From positions 36,268 through 100,267 of the forward strand of contig NZ_DATCQT010000209.1 in the NCBI RefSeq assembly GCF_036569345.1: a stretch of 64,000 bases of DNA, read 5' to 3'. The DNA is from Clostridium_AD sp036569345. Lineage in GTDB: Bacteria > Bacillota > Clostridia > Clostridiales > Clostridiaceae. Made by a program: the position numbers and the translations under genes. How positions within the stretch are numbered: position 1 is the first letter of the stretch; the number at the start of each line of letters is the position of its first letter. The notes beneath the pieces are model-generated. The model saw only the letters and a list, made by a program, of their open reading frames with translations, had not been told where the DNA came from and searched no databases. Below, one piece after another: positions 8,649 through 17,844 of the stretch.

Positions 8649-10544
8649 TTGAAAAAATTAATTTATGTAATTCCTAAAGAAACACATTCTGAAAAAGAGA
8701 TTAAAGAAATTCTACTTGCCCACTCTGAGGTGAAATTCGTTTCCTTAGTTGGTATTGACTTATCCGGTAATGACACTGATGAGAGAATTCCAATGAAAAT
8801 ATTCTTAGATGATATTAGTGGATTCGCAAATGGTGCTATTCAAACTGATGGTTCGTCTGTAGTATTGCCAGGAATTGCAACTTTAAACAATGCTAAATTA
8901 GACATGCTTGCAGATTTAGATTGTAATTGGTACGTAGACTACAATCTTGAAAATATTGACCCTGAAACGGAATTACCTATTGGTACATTAAAAATTCCAT
9001 GTGTATTATTACATGATAAGATCGCAGTTGATTCAAGATCAATATTAAAAAGATCAGTTGAAAGCTTTAAATCTACTGTTCTTGATTTATTCAAAGAAAA
9101 TCCATCAGCTTTAAATTCTTTTGATTTTGAATATAAAGATATTGATGAGTTATCGCTCACTGCAGCTACTGAATTAGAATTTTGGGTAAAAACACCTAAT
9201 GATCAAGCTGATATAGAAGAACTATCTACTTCTCAAGTATTAAAAGAACAATATTGGAGCAAAACTAAAGGAAGCGTTAGAACAGCTCTCGAGCAAACTC
9301 TTCTACTAATGGAAGAATATGGTTTTGAACCTGAAATGGGACATAAGGAAGTTGGTGGCGTAAAAGCTCAAATAGGCGAATCCGGCTCTTTAACTCATAT
9401 TATGGAACAACTTGAAATAGATTGGAAATATTCAGACGCTCTTCAATGTGCAGATAATGAATTATTTATTAGAAATTTAGTTAAAGAAACTTTTAGACTT
9501 AACGGTTTAGATGTTAACTTTTTAGCAAAACCAGTTCATGATGTAGCAGGAAGTGGTGAACATACTCATATCGGTATGGCTGTAAAACTTAAAAATGGTA
9601 AAAGAGTTAATTTATTTAATTCAAATAAAGAACACTTCTTAAGCACTTTAGGTTATGCTTCTGCAATGGGTATACTTAAAAATTACGAGGTAATAAATCC
9701 ATTTGTTTCATCAACAAGTGATTCTTTAAGAAGATTAAAAGTTGGTTTTGAAGCTCCTATTTGTATAGTAACTTCACTTGGTCACAGTGTAGATGTTCCA
9801 TCAAGAAATAGATCTATACTACTCGCATTAATAAGAGACCTTGATAATCCTCTTGCTACTAGGTTCGAGCTTAGAGCTCCATGTCCTCATACTAATGCTT
9901 ACCTAGCTTTATCTACTTTATATATGGGCATGCTTGACGGAATATCATATGCCATAGAAAACAATAAATCTGAAGATGATCTTTTGAAAGAATTATCTAA
10001 AGCACCAGGAGACGACAGTGATTATTTAGAAAAAGATAGAGCTTACAGAAGTGAAGAAGATGTATTTGAATACTATACAGAAGAGCAAAGAGCAGAGTAT
10101 TTTGGAAAAGCTCCTAATACTGTTTTTGAAAATGTTAGTGCATTAGATGCATATCCAGCTAAACTTGAAGTTCTTAAGGCTCATGGTGTATTTACTACTA
10201 GTATAGTAAACAGCTTTAGAATGGCAATAACATCTAGATGGGTTACTGAAATAAACAACAGATTATTACACAATTATGCAGAGGAAATTAGAAAATGTAA
10301 AATGATTCATGCTGCTGAAAAAGCTTTAGATTTAGATTTGGCAAATTGGCAGAAAGTTAATGATCTAAGACATTCTCTTATGAAAGACACATATTCGAAA
10401 ACTAGCCTCTTTACTAAAATAAATGAAGCTTCTAACTCTGAAAATTATGCAGAACTATCTAAATTACAAATACAATTAGATGCACAAATTGAAGAACTTA
10501 GACTTTGTTATTCTAACTATACAAAGAATTTATTAGATATCTAA
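8649..10544 (+). CDS. glnA: Glutamine synthetase, long (about 630-residue) clostridial form
   Basis: Makes glutamine from glutamate, ammonia and ATP. The N-terminal beta-grasp part carries FANGAIQTDGSSVVLPG, corresponding to the GS active-site segment with DGSS, and the catalytic domain shows ATELEFW, a histidine loop (AGSGEHTHIGMA) and SRNRSILLALIRD with the adenylate/phosphate-contacting arginines. At 631 residues it is longer than GSI (about 450) because of a C-terminal helical extension, as in GSIII-like enzymes; I am not sure which GS class it belongs to. The start is TTG, 9 bases after GGAGG. The gene is monocistronic with its own terminator. No nitR-like antiterminator or glnR regulator is adjacent. 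Confidence 0.9.
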   Translation: MKKLIYVIPKETHSEKEIKEILLAHSEVKFVSLVGIDLSGNDTDERIPMKIFLDDISGFANGAIQTDGSSVVLPGIATLNNAKLDMLADLDCNWYVDYNLENIDPETELPIGTLKIPCVLLHDKIAVDSRSILKRSVESFKSTVLDLFKENPSALNSFDFEYKDIDELSLTAATELEFWVKTPNDQADIEELSTSQVLKEQYWSKTKGSVRTALEQTLLLMEEYGFEPEMGHKEVGGVKAQIGESGSLTHIMEQLEIDWKYSDALQCADNELFIRNLVKETFRLNGLDVNFLAKPVHDVAGSGEHTHIGMAVKLKNGKRVNLFNSNKEHFLSTLGYASAMGILKNYEVINPFVSSTSDSLRRLKVGFEAPICIVTSLGHSVDVPSRNRSILLALIRDLDNPLATRFELRAPCPHTNAYLALSTLYMGMLDGISYAIENNKSEDDLLKELSKAPGDDSDYLEKDRAYRSEEDVFEYYTEEQRAEYFGKAPNTVFENVSALDAYPAKLEVLKAHGVFTTSIVNSFRMAITSRWVTEINNRLLHNYAEEIRKCKMIHAAEKALDLDLANWQKVNDLRHSLMKDTYSKTSLFTKINEASNSENYAELSKLQIQLDAQIEELRLCYSNYTKNLLDI

Positions 10545-10570
10545 TAAAAAATTATATTTATAGTCACTAA

Positions 10571-10613
10571 AAAATCACCTCAATAGTAAAATTACTATTG
10601 AGGTGATTTTTTT
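10571..10613. terminator. Bidirectional terminator between glnA and the amidase gene
   Basis: A perfect 18-bp stem (AAAATCACCTCAATAGTA and complement) with a 4-nt loop, flanked by T-runs on the + strand and A-runs at the other side, so it can serve both convergent genes. Confidence 0.92.
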
Positions 10614-10644
10614 ATAATCATTTTATAAAAGATCATCAAAACTT

Positions 10645-12411
10645 TTAATATACTATATTAGTTATTCCTAAACACTTAAGAATACCCGTTGAAATTGCCT
10701 TAGCCAATGTGCTTTGGTAGGTAGCACTCTTCAATAAACTTTCTTCTGTTGGATTAGTAATAAATGAAGTTTCTACAAGTATTGCCGTAGCAGCTGTATT
10801 ATTTAGCACATAATACCCTGCAGTTTTAATTCCCCTATCTAATCTTCCAGTTGCCTTAATTAATTCAGTTTGTACAGCTTGAGCAAGCTTTGATCCAGCT
10901 GCACTCCCAGTTGAGTAAGTCTCTATTCCACTAGCTGATGGACTTGAAAATCCATTGGCATGAATACTTACAAAATAATCTGGTTTAGCATTATTAGACA
11001 CATCACATCTTTCTTGAAGAGATATTGTTTGCTCATTAGTTACTCTTGTATATACTACATCAACACCATTTTTAACTAATATATTTCGTATTTTTATAGC
11101 AATTGCTATTGCTATAACTTTTTCCTCTGTCCCCGCCGGGCCTACTGCTCCAGGATCAGTTCCTCCATGGCCTGAATCTAAAACTACTTTATATTTAGCA
11201 GTTGCTTTTACAGTAATTATAGCTTTAACTTTAGTATTAAAATCTTTTACCGTTCCATAATAAGTAGAAACGCCTGCCATGTTTGTAGTAACTAAAGTCG
11301 GAAGCCATACTACTCCAACAGTTTGTCTTGAGTTATTACTCATGTTAGCTTCTACTGTTGTAGGTAATGTATATTTGCTACCTACTGCTAAACTAGCTGA
11401 TATATCTGGGATTGACACTATTTTTAAGACAGAATCATAAACAGTATCTGTATTTGCAACGCCAGCATAGTTCATTAGTCCGTTAGCAATAGCCTTTGCC
11501 TCATTGTTTTGGTACTCATCACTACTTAATAATATTTCTTCAGTTGGATTACTTATAAACCCTAAATATGCAGATATAGCAGGACAGCTTGTCTTACCTA
11601 ATACTGCAAAATTTCCATCGGTACTTGCTATATTTATTCCCCTATTATAAGCCCCTGTTGCTTTTATTAGTTCAGCTTGAACCGACGTTGCGAGCAACTT
11701 ATTCTGACTTACATCAGGTGTGTAATATGACTCAATCCCATATGCCGTTGGTACAGCCGAATTAGTGTTTATACTTAAAAATACATCAGCATTTTCATTT
11801 TTAGCTATTAAAGCTTTTGCAGCATCCTCACCACTCTGGGTCCAAGTCACTGCATCAGTGTCTCTTGTATATACTACATTAAATCCTCTTGCTTTTAGTA
11901 TATTCCCAAGTTTTAACGCTATACTTAAATTTATATCCTTAGCGCGTACACCACTTGAACCTGTAATTTCTTTATAGTACTGGGCTGGATCAATACATAC
12001 AGTGAACTCACTTGGACTTGTAGGTGCACTTTTAGTAGTAAAATCCATCCTAACTTCATTAGGAAGTGGTTTCCCGTCATAAGATAGAACATTCTGTGTA
12101 ACTATCAGAGTATATGTCTTATTATATTCATAATTTTTTGCAGCCTCAACGATTACATCTTTATTGCTATTAGCTAAAGTAACTTTGATATCTATGTATT
12201 CATTGTCCTCACCAACCACCTTAATATTCGTGGGATTCACAGTAGTAACACTCAAAGGTTTATTAAAATTTATCGTCCAAGGTTTACTCGCCACTACATT
12301 TTCTTTTGGCACTATATTTGTATATGTACTTGCCTTTACTATAATTTGCATAGGTATACTCAATGCAAAAGCTAAAATCATGATTGTAAATGCTTTAAAG
12401 ATATTTTTCAT
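10645..12411 (-). CDS. Secreted N-acetylmuramoyl-L-alanine amidase with two Amidase_3 domains
   Basis: Exported cell-wall hydrolase of 588 residues: signal peptide (1-27, hydrophobic core ending at VKA), an Ig-like domain (about 30-130), a first Amidase_3 domain (about 137-320), a Big_4-type Ig domain (about 330-405) and a second Amidase_3 domain (about 408-580). The second domain has the zinc ligands and catalytic glutamate in place (DSGHGG, GTEEK, SIHAN, LVETSF). In the first domain all four equivalents are changed (CIDPAQ, RAKDI, SINTN, AYLGF), so it is probably inactive and may bind glycan or act structurally. Good SD (AGGAGG) before ATG. It lies alone, convergent with glnA. Likely role: peptidoglycan turnover or spore/mother-cell lysis; the exact role is unknown. 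Confidence 0.9.
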   Translation of the reverse strand: MKNIFKAFTIMILAFALSIPMQIIVKASTYTNIVPKENVVASKPWTINFNKPLSVTTVNPTNIKVVGEDNEYIDIKVTLANSNKDVIVEAAKNYEYNKTYTLIVTQNVLSYDGKPLPNEVRMDFTTKSAPTSPSEFTVCIDPAQYYKEITGSSGVRAKDINLSIALKLGNILKARGFNVVYTRDTDAVTWTQSGEDAAKALIAKNENADVFLSINTNSAVPTAYGIESYYTPDVSQNKLLATSVQAELIKATGAYNRGINIASTDGNFAVLGKTSCPAISAYLGFISNPTEEILLSSDEYQNNEAKAIANGLMNYAGVANTDTVYDSVLKIVSIPDISASLAVGSKYTLPTTVEANMSNNSRQTVGVVWLPTLVTTNMAGVSTYYGTVKDFNTKVKAIITVKATAKYKVVLDSGHGGTDPGAVGPAGTEEKVIAIAIAIKIRNILVKNGVDVVYTRVTNEQTISLQERCDVSNNAKPDYFVSIHANGFSSPSASGIETYSTGSAAGSKLAQAVQTELIKATGRLDRGIKTAGYYVLNNTAATAILVETSFITNPTEESLLKSATYQSTLAKAISTGILKCLGITNIVY

Positions 12412-12639
12412 ATAATTCCTCCTACATTATCTTAATTCTCATTTTTTAACATTTATTAAAAATACATCTAGATTTAATATATCTTCTTTTTTAATAGTGT
12501 ATTACTCTACTAAGAGTGGCATAATTGAATTATAAACAACCTTTTAAAATATTCTTTCACTATAAAATACGTTCAAGTTGATTATTGGTTTCAACCTATA
12601 CTAAAAAAGTAAAATTTTAAAAATAAAAGGAGAATTTAC

Positions 12640-13275
12640 ATGAAAATAACATGGTTAGGTCATTCATCCTTTCTTTTGGAAGATTCAAAAGGTAGTAAAC
12701 TTTTAACAGATCCTTTTGACACTACTTTAGGATATGAAATTTATAAAGGTAGCCCTGATATTGTAACAATAAGTCATCAACATTTTGATCACAATTATTC
12801 CAAAGAGTTAAAAGGTAATTATAAAATCATAGATAAGGTTGGTACTTTCAATTTACATGATATACCTATAAAAGGTATCCCTTCATATCATGACAAAGCT
12901 AAAGGTGCAAAGCGAGGCGATAACATAATATTCACTTTTAGAATGGACGGGTATGCCTTATGTCATTTAGGCGATTTAGGGCACACTCTTTCAGATGATG
13001 ATATAGACTCAATTGGAGATGTGGATATATTATTTATTCCAGTAGGTGGTAATTATACAATTAATGGCAAGGAAGCCTCAGAGGTTACAAAAAAAATAAA
13101 CCCCAAAATAGTTATGCCTATGCACTATAAAACTTCAAAAGTGTCCTTTCCTTTAGATGGTGTAGAATCATTTCTTATACATATGAAAAATGCCTCAAAA
13201 ATAGATAGTAATACACTAGTAATTAATCGTGAACTAAAAGGGTCAATGTCTGTAAAAATATTGAATTATATTTAA
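12640..13275 (+). CDS. Metallo-beta-lactamase-fold hydrolase (UlaG/UPF0173-like)
   Basis: Cytosolic protein of 211 residues with the start MKITWLGHSSF and the metal-binding motif SHQHFDHN (HxHxDH) near residue 45, followed by GDLGH near 108 and MPMHYKT near 165, the usual further metal ligands. This is the compact UlaG/UPF0173 layout of the beta-lactamase superfamily; substrates for the family are largely unknown. Clear SD (AAAGGAG) before ATG. It is monocistronic and divergent from the amidase gene, with about 230 bases of AT-rich DNA between them. Confidence 0.85.
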   Translation: MKITWLGHSSFLLEDSKGSKLLTDPFDTTLGYEIYKGSPDIVTISHQHFDHNYSKELKGNYKIIDKVGTFNLHDIPIKGIPSYHDKAKGAKRGDNIIFTFRMDGYALCHLGDLGHTLSDDDIDSIGDVDILFIPVGGNYTINGKEASEVTKKINPKIVMPMHYKTSKVSFPLDGVESFLIHMKNASKIDSNTLVINRELKGSMSVKILNYI

Positions 13276-13455
13276 GCCATAATTTCTACATTATTAATGC
13301 TTAGATAAGTTTAGGTGTGCTTCATTAAATAAATACTAAAAAAATACAAATATTTTTTTTATTTTCAAAAAACTATTTCAAATTTTGTTAAAGTGTAGTA
13401 TCATAATAGTTATGTTACAAATGTTGCAAATTTTTTTATTCAGGAGGAAAGTTAT

Positions 13456-13656
13456 ATGAAAACAGGTACAGTTAAATGGTTTAATTCAGAAAAAGGGTTT
13501 GGATTCTTATCCGTAGAAGGAGAAGAGGATGTATTCGTACATTTTTCAGCTATTCAAGGAGACGGATATAAGTCTTTAGAAGAAGGACAACAGGTTCAAT
13601 TCGAAATAACTACTGGCGCTAGAGGCCCACAAGCTTCAAACGTTACTAGATTATAA
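13456..13656 (+). CDS. Cold-shock protein, CspA family
   Basis: A 66-residue single cold-shock domain that binds single-stranded RNA/DNA as a chaperone. The RNP-1 motif (KGFGFLS) and RNP-2 motif (VFVHFSAI) are intact, and the start MKTGTVKWFN is standard. Strong SD CAGGAGG 7 bases before ATG. About 180 bases lie between the preceding gene and this start, room for the long 5' UTR usual for cold-shock genes, but I could not assign a structure. It is monocistronic with its own terminator. Which paralogue (cspA/B/C) cannot be told. Confidence 0.95.
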   Translation: MKTGTVKWFNSEKGFGFLSVEGEEDVFVHFSAIQGDGYKSLEEGQQVQFEITTGARGPQASNVTRL

Positions 13657-13702
13657 TTCGAAATCTAAGTAATCTATAATATAATACAAATTAATTATAG
13701 AT

Positions 13703-13736
13703 AAACCACCTATCACTTTGTGATAGGTGGTTTTTA
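13703..13736 (+). terminator. Terminator of the cold-shock gene
   Basis: A stem of AAACCACCTATCAC with its complement around a 3-nt loop, followed by a T-run (TTTTTAGTTT). Confidence 0.92.
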
Positions 13737-13880
13737 GTTTATGTATATAATACATAATATCTTGTTAGTATGTCTGTATATCTTATCCATAAAAACATTA
13801 TAACTTATATGAATATAATAGTGATTTTTGCTAAAACTACTATAAAGTAAGTATATGTTATATGGAAGGATGATTTTATA

Positions 13881-14060
13881 ATGGTTGGGAAAATAATCGA
13901 TATGAACAACACCGATGCATTTATTAATTTTTTAGATGGAACAACTATGGACGTAAGTATTTCTCGTTTACCTAAAGATTCAAAAACAGGGGATACAATC
14001 GATTTAAATATTGGAAATGTTACTAATATGCTTAGTGATAAAATGATAAATTTTCTCTAA
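13881..14060 (+). CDS. Small uncharacterised protein, 59 residues
   Basis: Starts MVGKIIDMNN at an ATG with GGAAGGA about 10 bases upstream and ends TAA, with its own terminator just after. The body alternates hydrophobic and polar residues and includes ALDG-like FINFLDGTTMDVSISRLP and GDTIDLNI, suggesting a small beta-barrel fold of the OB/SH3 kind. No cysteines, signal peptide or membrane segment. I do not recognise a function. The good SD, the terminator and the codon use argue that it is real. Confidence 0.72.
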   Translation: MVGKIIDMNNTDAFINFLDGTTMDVSISRLPKDSKTGDTIDLNIGNVTNMLSDKMINFL

Positions 14061-14072
14061 AATTTTAATAAT

Positions 14073-14115
14073 AAAAGTCTGTATTTGCATTACAAATACA
14101 GACTTTTATTTTTTT
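14073..14115 (+). terminator. Terminator of the 59-residue gene
   Basis: AAAAGTCTGTATTTG and its complement around a 5-nt loop, followed by a long T-run. Confidence 0.92.
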
Positions 14116-14184
14116 GTATAATTAGAGTCTCCTTTTGAAATATTATTATCTAAAAAATAATGTTTTAAAAAGTTTTAAGCAAAT

Positions 14185-14769
14185 CTATTTAATATTTAAC
14201 GTTTCAACTATACTTTCAAAAATAGCTCTATAAGTCTCTTTAAAATTAACATTTCTAATAAAAAATGAAAATCTATAAAACTCTTTTCCATTATCAATAA
14301 AATATTCATAAGACTTGTACCAATTATCACCTTTTGTATTAATTAAGTATTGTACTAAGTATGTTTTCTTCCCTGCTACAATAATATCGTCTATTTTATA
14401 ATTTTTAATTTCATTTTGCTCCTGAGATATGTTTTTACTATTGTCTAAGAATACTTTTAGGTCCTGTTTATTTTTCCACACTTCTACAAATCCGTGAATT
14501 ACTGCATCCGATGATTGAAAATCATTATGATAAATAATCTCTTCACCATAATTTTTTTTCTCTGAGGTTGTCCATCCCACAGGCAATTTATAACTACCTT
14601 TCCCATTTATTATCTCATAATTATTAAGTAACTTAATATTATTCTCTACAAGAATGGTAGTTTTTAATTTATCATTAAATTGCTCTGATATTCCTAAAAG
14701 CGTAATCATAAGTCCTAGGACTATTACTATAATTCCAACTTTTTTTCTGTTTATAACTATAACTTTCAA
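14185..14769 (-). CDS. Membrane-anchored PsbP-like protein, function unknown
   Basis: About 195 residues. One N-terminal membrane anchor (VGIIVIVLGLMITLLGI) is followed by an extracytoplasmic domain with the run GSYKLPVGWTTSEK and a C-terminal FSFFIRNVNFKETYRAIFESIVETL, a layout like PsbP/lipoprotein-type domains seen in clostridia. The start is taken as TTG at 14769, 4 bases after GGAGGGG; the in-frame ATG at 14784 overlaps that SD and cannot use it. It is monocistronic, convergent with the 59-residue gene. Role unknown. Confidence 0.7.
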   Translation of the reverse strand: MKVIVINRKKVGIIVIVLGLMITLLGISEQFNDKLKTTILVENNIKLLNNYEIINGKGSYKLPVGWTTSEKKNYGEEIIYHNDFQSSDAVIHGFVEVWKNKQDLKVFLDNSKNISQEQNEIKNYKIDDIIVAGKKTYLVQYLINTKGDNWYKSYEYFIDNGKEFYRFSFFIRNVNFKETYRAIFESIVETLNIK

Positions 14770-14826
14770 CTTACCCCTCCACATATTAATATTAATATAC
14801 TATATGTTATTTATTAAAATAATATT

Positions 14827-14875
14827 AAAAAATTAAATGCGCGACTAAAATATTATAGCCTCGCATTTAATTTTT
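14827..14875 (-). terminator. Terminator downstream of the 436-residue gene
   Basis: Long stem AAATTAAATGCG with its complement and an inner TATAATATTTTA part, followed by T6 on the minus strand. Confidence 0.75.
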
Positions 14876-14880
14876 CTATA

Positions 14881-16191
14881 TTATTTTTTTAAAGGGACAA
14901 CAATTGTAGAATTTTTGAAATCATAAAACATCAGCCAATGTCCCATTTCGTCATTTTCTTTATCTGAAATCCAAGTTACAAAACCAGTTTTGCCTCCATA
15001 AGGTTGATGAGATTTAGATTTTGTGCCAGGTATCCCATAAACAATATATTTCATTTTTCCACTTGCATCACATTTATATCCTAACATAAAATATTTATGG
15101 TTCATAATGTATGGGTAGTAACTAATCATAGGATAATAGGCTATTGTATATTTATTGTAGTCACTCAAATCATACATATTCTCTAAGTCATGCACAGGTA
15201 CCTTATACCATGTGCACCATTTAATTTCTTTAGAGAAATCCTTTGCTTCCTCAAAATCTTGCGCCACCACCTTGAAGAAATTTCCTATAGTCCCTTTAGG
15301 ATATTGACCTTTAAAGTAATTATTTTCCTCATCATTAGACTCATGTTTTTTGTCTTCTTTAGATTGTTTTTTATTTTTATCTCTATTCGCATCAAAAACG
15401 TCTTCACCTTTATTAACTTCTATCTCTTCTTCTAATTTGTCTGTAATCTCAACATCTTTAGATGTAACGCTTTGATTAGCATTTACTTCATCAGGGTTCT
15501 CTGATGTACTTCTTAAAGTAGTATCTGCTTCTTTGCAAGCTTCTTCATCTACATTTTTTTTCTCTTCTAAAGATTCAATACTTTTAGCATCAACACTTTT
15601 ATCGTCGACTCTGTCATTACTCCCTGCTTCTTCATTTTCTTTTACTTCTAAGTGTTCAATAATTTCATCACTTTTCACTTTAATTAGTTCAATACTCTTT
15701 TCATATTCATCAAATTCATTAACCACATCATCTGACCTTGTTTCTTTCTTTTCCTTATTAAAGTCCGCTAATTTATAGTTTTTCCATTCGATTGGTTTAT
15801 CTGTGGTTGAGAATCCACTCATTATTGAAATCACATTTGTATCTAGAAATTTAACAATTGCGGCTCCAATAATTTTTTCAGCAGAAATGCCTGTATCTGC
15901 TATATTGTCCATATCATATTCATGGAAAATGTCTACCCTACCATGATCGTCTATGTTCAATTTACCGACTTTTATGATTTTGTTGACATCTTTTTTACCA
16001 CATATCAAAATCATGTAATAAGGTTGTTTTTCTTTTCTTAGGTTTTGCACATAGTATGAAATCTTACATTTACTGTTTTTCATCTCGAGCTTTGCATAAC
16101 CAGAAGGGATTTTCTCAGAGTCTAATGAATAGCCTTTTTCGTCTTCTTGTAATATAATAAAATACCTACTATAATTTTTTTTAGGCGTCAC
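14881..16191 (-). CDS. Uncharacterised 436-residue protein next to ksgA
   Basis: I do not recognise this family with confidence. It has three parts: an N-terminal beta-rich region (about 1-145, SRYFIILQEDEKGY to AAIVKFLD), a strongly acidic, lysine-rich low-complexity linker (about 150-300), and a C-terminal region rich in Tyr and Trp (about 305-436, WCTWYKVPVHDLENMYDL, YPMISYYPYI, GHWLMFYDF). No signal peptide or membrane segment. The start is GTG, 9 bases after GGAGG. It directly follows ksgA on the same strand, the place held by the sporulation gene yabG in Bacillus, so a spore-coat or sporulation link is possible but only inferred. An aromatic C-terminus with an acidic linker would suit a surface or coat protein. 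Confidence 0.75.
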   Translation of the reverse strand: MTPKKNYSRYFIILQEDEKGYSLDSEKIPSGYAKLEMKNSKCKISYYVQNLRKEKQPYYMILICGKKDVNKIIKVGKLNIDDHGRVDIFHEYDMDNIADTGISAEKIIGAAIVKFLDTNVISIMSGFSTTDKPIEWKNYKLADFNKEKKETRSDDVVNEFDEYEKSIELIKVKSDEIIEHLEVKENEEAGSNDRVDDKSVDAKSIESLEEKKNVDEEACKEADTTLRSTSENPDEVNANQSVTSKDVEITDKLEEEIEVNKGEDVFDANRDKNKKQSKEDKKHESNDEENNYFKGQYPKGTIGNFFKVVAQDFEEAKDFSKEIKWCTWYKVPVHDLENMYDLSDYNKYTIAYYPMISYYPYIMNHKYFMLGYKCDASGKMKYIVYGIPGTKSKSHQPYGGKTGFVTWISDKENDEMGHWLMFYDFKNSTIVVPLKK

Positions 16192-16268
16192 TTTCTTTTA
16201 CCTCCATATAAAACTTATTCATTATAATATATGAAGTATATAATAAAAAATGAACAACATCTGAAAAT

Positions 16269-17105
16269 TTATTTTAAAAATCCTATTTCATCCGAAAGCA
16301 GAGCAAACTCTTGAAGTGATAAAGTCTCTCCTCTCCTCTTAGGATCAATATTTGCTCTTTCAAAACATTTTAGTAAATCTTCTTTTGCAATACCTATATC
16401 CTTAACAGAATTCCATAAGATTTTTCTTCTCATATTAAAAGATTTCCTTACTATAGAAAAGAATAGTTCTTCATCATTCACCTTAACTTTAGGCTCCTTT
16501 AATCTATCTAGTCTTATAACCATAGATTCTACCTTGGGCTGTGGCAAAAATGCTGTTGGTGGCACCAACCTAAGTATTTTTGTATTGCAATAATATTGAA
16601 CTAATATTGAAAAAGCTCCATAAGCTTTACAATTAGGCTCTGAATCTATCCTCTGCGCAACTTCCTTTTGTATCATTATAGTTAGGGATTTAAAATTATA
16701 ACCACCAGTAAGTAAATTCACAATTATCGGGGTTGTTAAATAATAGGGTAAATTTGCAACTAATTTTACTGATTTTTCATCTCCAATTAATTCATTAAAA
16801 TCTACTTTTAAAGCATCACCATGTATAAGTTCAAAATTATCGAACTCTTTAAGCTCATCTTCTAATATTGGTAAAAGTTTATCGTCTAGTTCTATAGCAC
16901 AAACTCTTTTAGCTCTCCTTAAAAGTGCTCTAGTTAATGTTCCAAATCCTGGTCCTATTTCAATAACAAAATCCTCTTCATTAACTCCTGCTCCATCTAC
17001 AACGTCGTCTAGTACAGAGTCATCTATTAAGAAATTTTGACCTAAACCCTTTTTAAACCTAAATTCATATTTCTTTACAACCTCACTAATCGTCAAATCT
17101 GCCAT
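16269..17105 (-). CDS. rsmA: 16S rRNA (adenine1518/1519-N6)-dimethyltransferase
   Basis: KsgA/RsmA dimethylates two adjacent adenines near the 3' end of 16S rRNA during small-subunit assembly. The 278-residue protein shows KKGLGQNFLID, the SAM-binding motif (EIGPGFGTLTRALL) and the catalytic NLPYYLTTP. It overlaps the end of rnmV by 20 bases and shares its transcript; the SD AAGGAG lies inside rnmV. The order rnmV-ksgA is the same as in Bacillus. Confidence 0.98.
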   Translation of the reverse strand: MADLTISEVVKKYEFRFKKGLGQNFLIDDSVLDDVVDGAGVNEEDFVIEIGPGFGTLTRALLRRAKRVCAIELDDKLLPILEDELKEFDNFELIHGDALKVDFNELIGDEKSVKLVANLPYYLTTPIIVNLLTGGYNFKSLTIMIQKEVAQRIDSEPNCKAYGAFSILVQYYCNTKILRLVPPTAFLPQPKVESMVIRLDRLKEPKVKVNDEELFFSIVRKSFNMRRKILWNSVKDIGIAKEDLLKCFERANIDPKRRGETLSLQEFALLSDEIGFLK

Positions 17106-17649
17106 AATTCATCTCCTTGTTTATTTTTTCTATAGCTATTATAAATTCCTCTTTTACAATTCCATAGTTATTAAGTCTAGTAATAAATTGTGCGCAGTTA
17201 CCATAACCTATACCTAATTCATTTCCTAACGCATCTCGCCTTTCCTTAGCGCGACTATCGGCAGTTAACTTAAAAAATATCATATCTTTCACGTCAAACT
17301 CTTTTCTTTTCTCTTGAACTTCAAATTTTGCAGCTTCAAGAGCTCTTAATATTGTTTCAGGTGATGCATTTTCAACACCTATATCGCCATCCTTAGTACC
17401 TTCTTTTTGAGATATGTATGCATGTTTTACATTAGCTATTCTTTTAGAAATAATTTTTCTTATTTTTTCTCCTGCAAAGTCCGGATCAGTGAATACTATT
17501 ACACCTTTCCTTTTTTGAGCTTCTCTAATTTTATTAATTACCTTTTCGTTGATTCCAAATCCTCCTACAGATATAAGTTCAGCTTCTACGGCTCTTTTAA
17601 CTGCTGTAATATCATCTCTTCCCTCAACTACAATTACTTCTTTAATCAT
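17086..17649 (-). CDS. rnmV: Ribonuclease M5
   Basis: Toprim-domain endonuclease that matures 5S rRNA in Firmicutes, with ribosomal protein L18 as partner. The 187-residue protein has the Toprim glutamate motif (VVEGRDDITAVKRA) and the DxD motif (FTDPDFAGEKIRK). Good SD (AGGAGG) before ATG. First gene of the rnmV-ksgA pair and overlapping ksgA by 20 bases. The window carries an intact 5S gene near its right end, a likely substrate. Confidence 0.97.
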   Translation of the reverse strand: MIKEVIVVEGRDDITAVKRAVEAELISVGGFGINEKVINKIREAQKRKGVIVFTDPDFAGEKIRKIISKRIANVKHAYISQKEGTKDGDIGVENASPETILRALEAAKFEVQEKRKEFDVKDMIFFKLTADSRAKERRDALGNELGIGYGNCAQFITRLNNYGIVKEEFIIAIEKINKEMNYGRFDD

Positions 17650-17821
17650 ATTGTCCTCCTAATTCTTCATTTCGAAGATAACACCTATATGTATTTTATC
17701 CTAGTTTGTATATGCTAATGTATCCCTTTCATTTTGCATAAAAAACAAATATATCCCTAAGTATTTCTTTTATTTCTGTATCTATAATACCATTTTACTT
17801 ATTAATAGTGAACTATAAAAC

Positions 17822-17844
17822 AAAAAAAAGGAGCTTATGCTCCT
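17822..17844 (-). terminator. Terminator overlapping the yabE-like stop codon
   Basis: Stem AGGAGC-ATAA-GCTCCT followed by T8 on the minus strand. The stop codon TAG is partly inside the stem, so the gene and its terminator are fused; rnmV therefore probably starts its own transcript. Confidence 0.88.
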
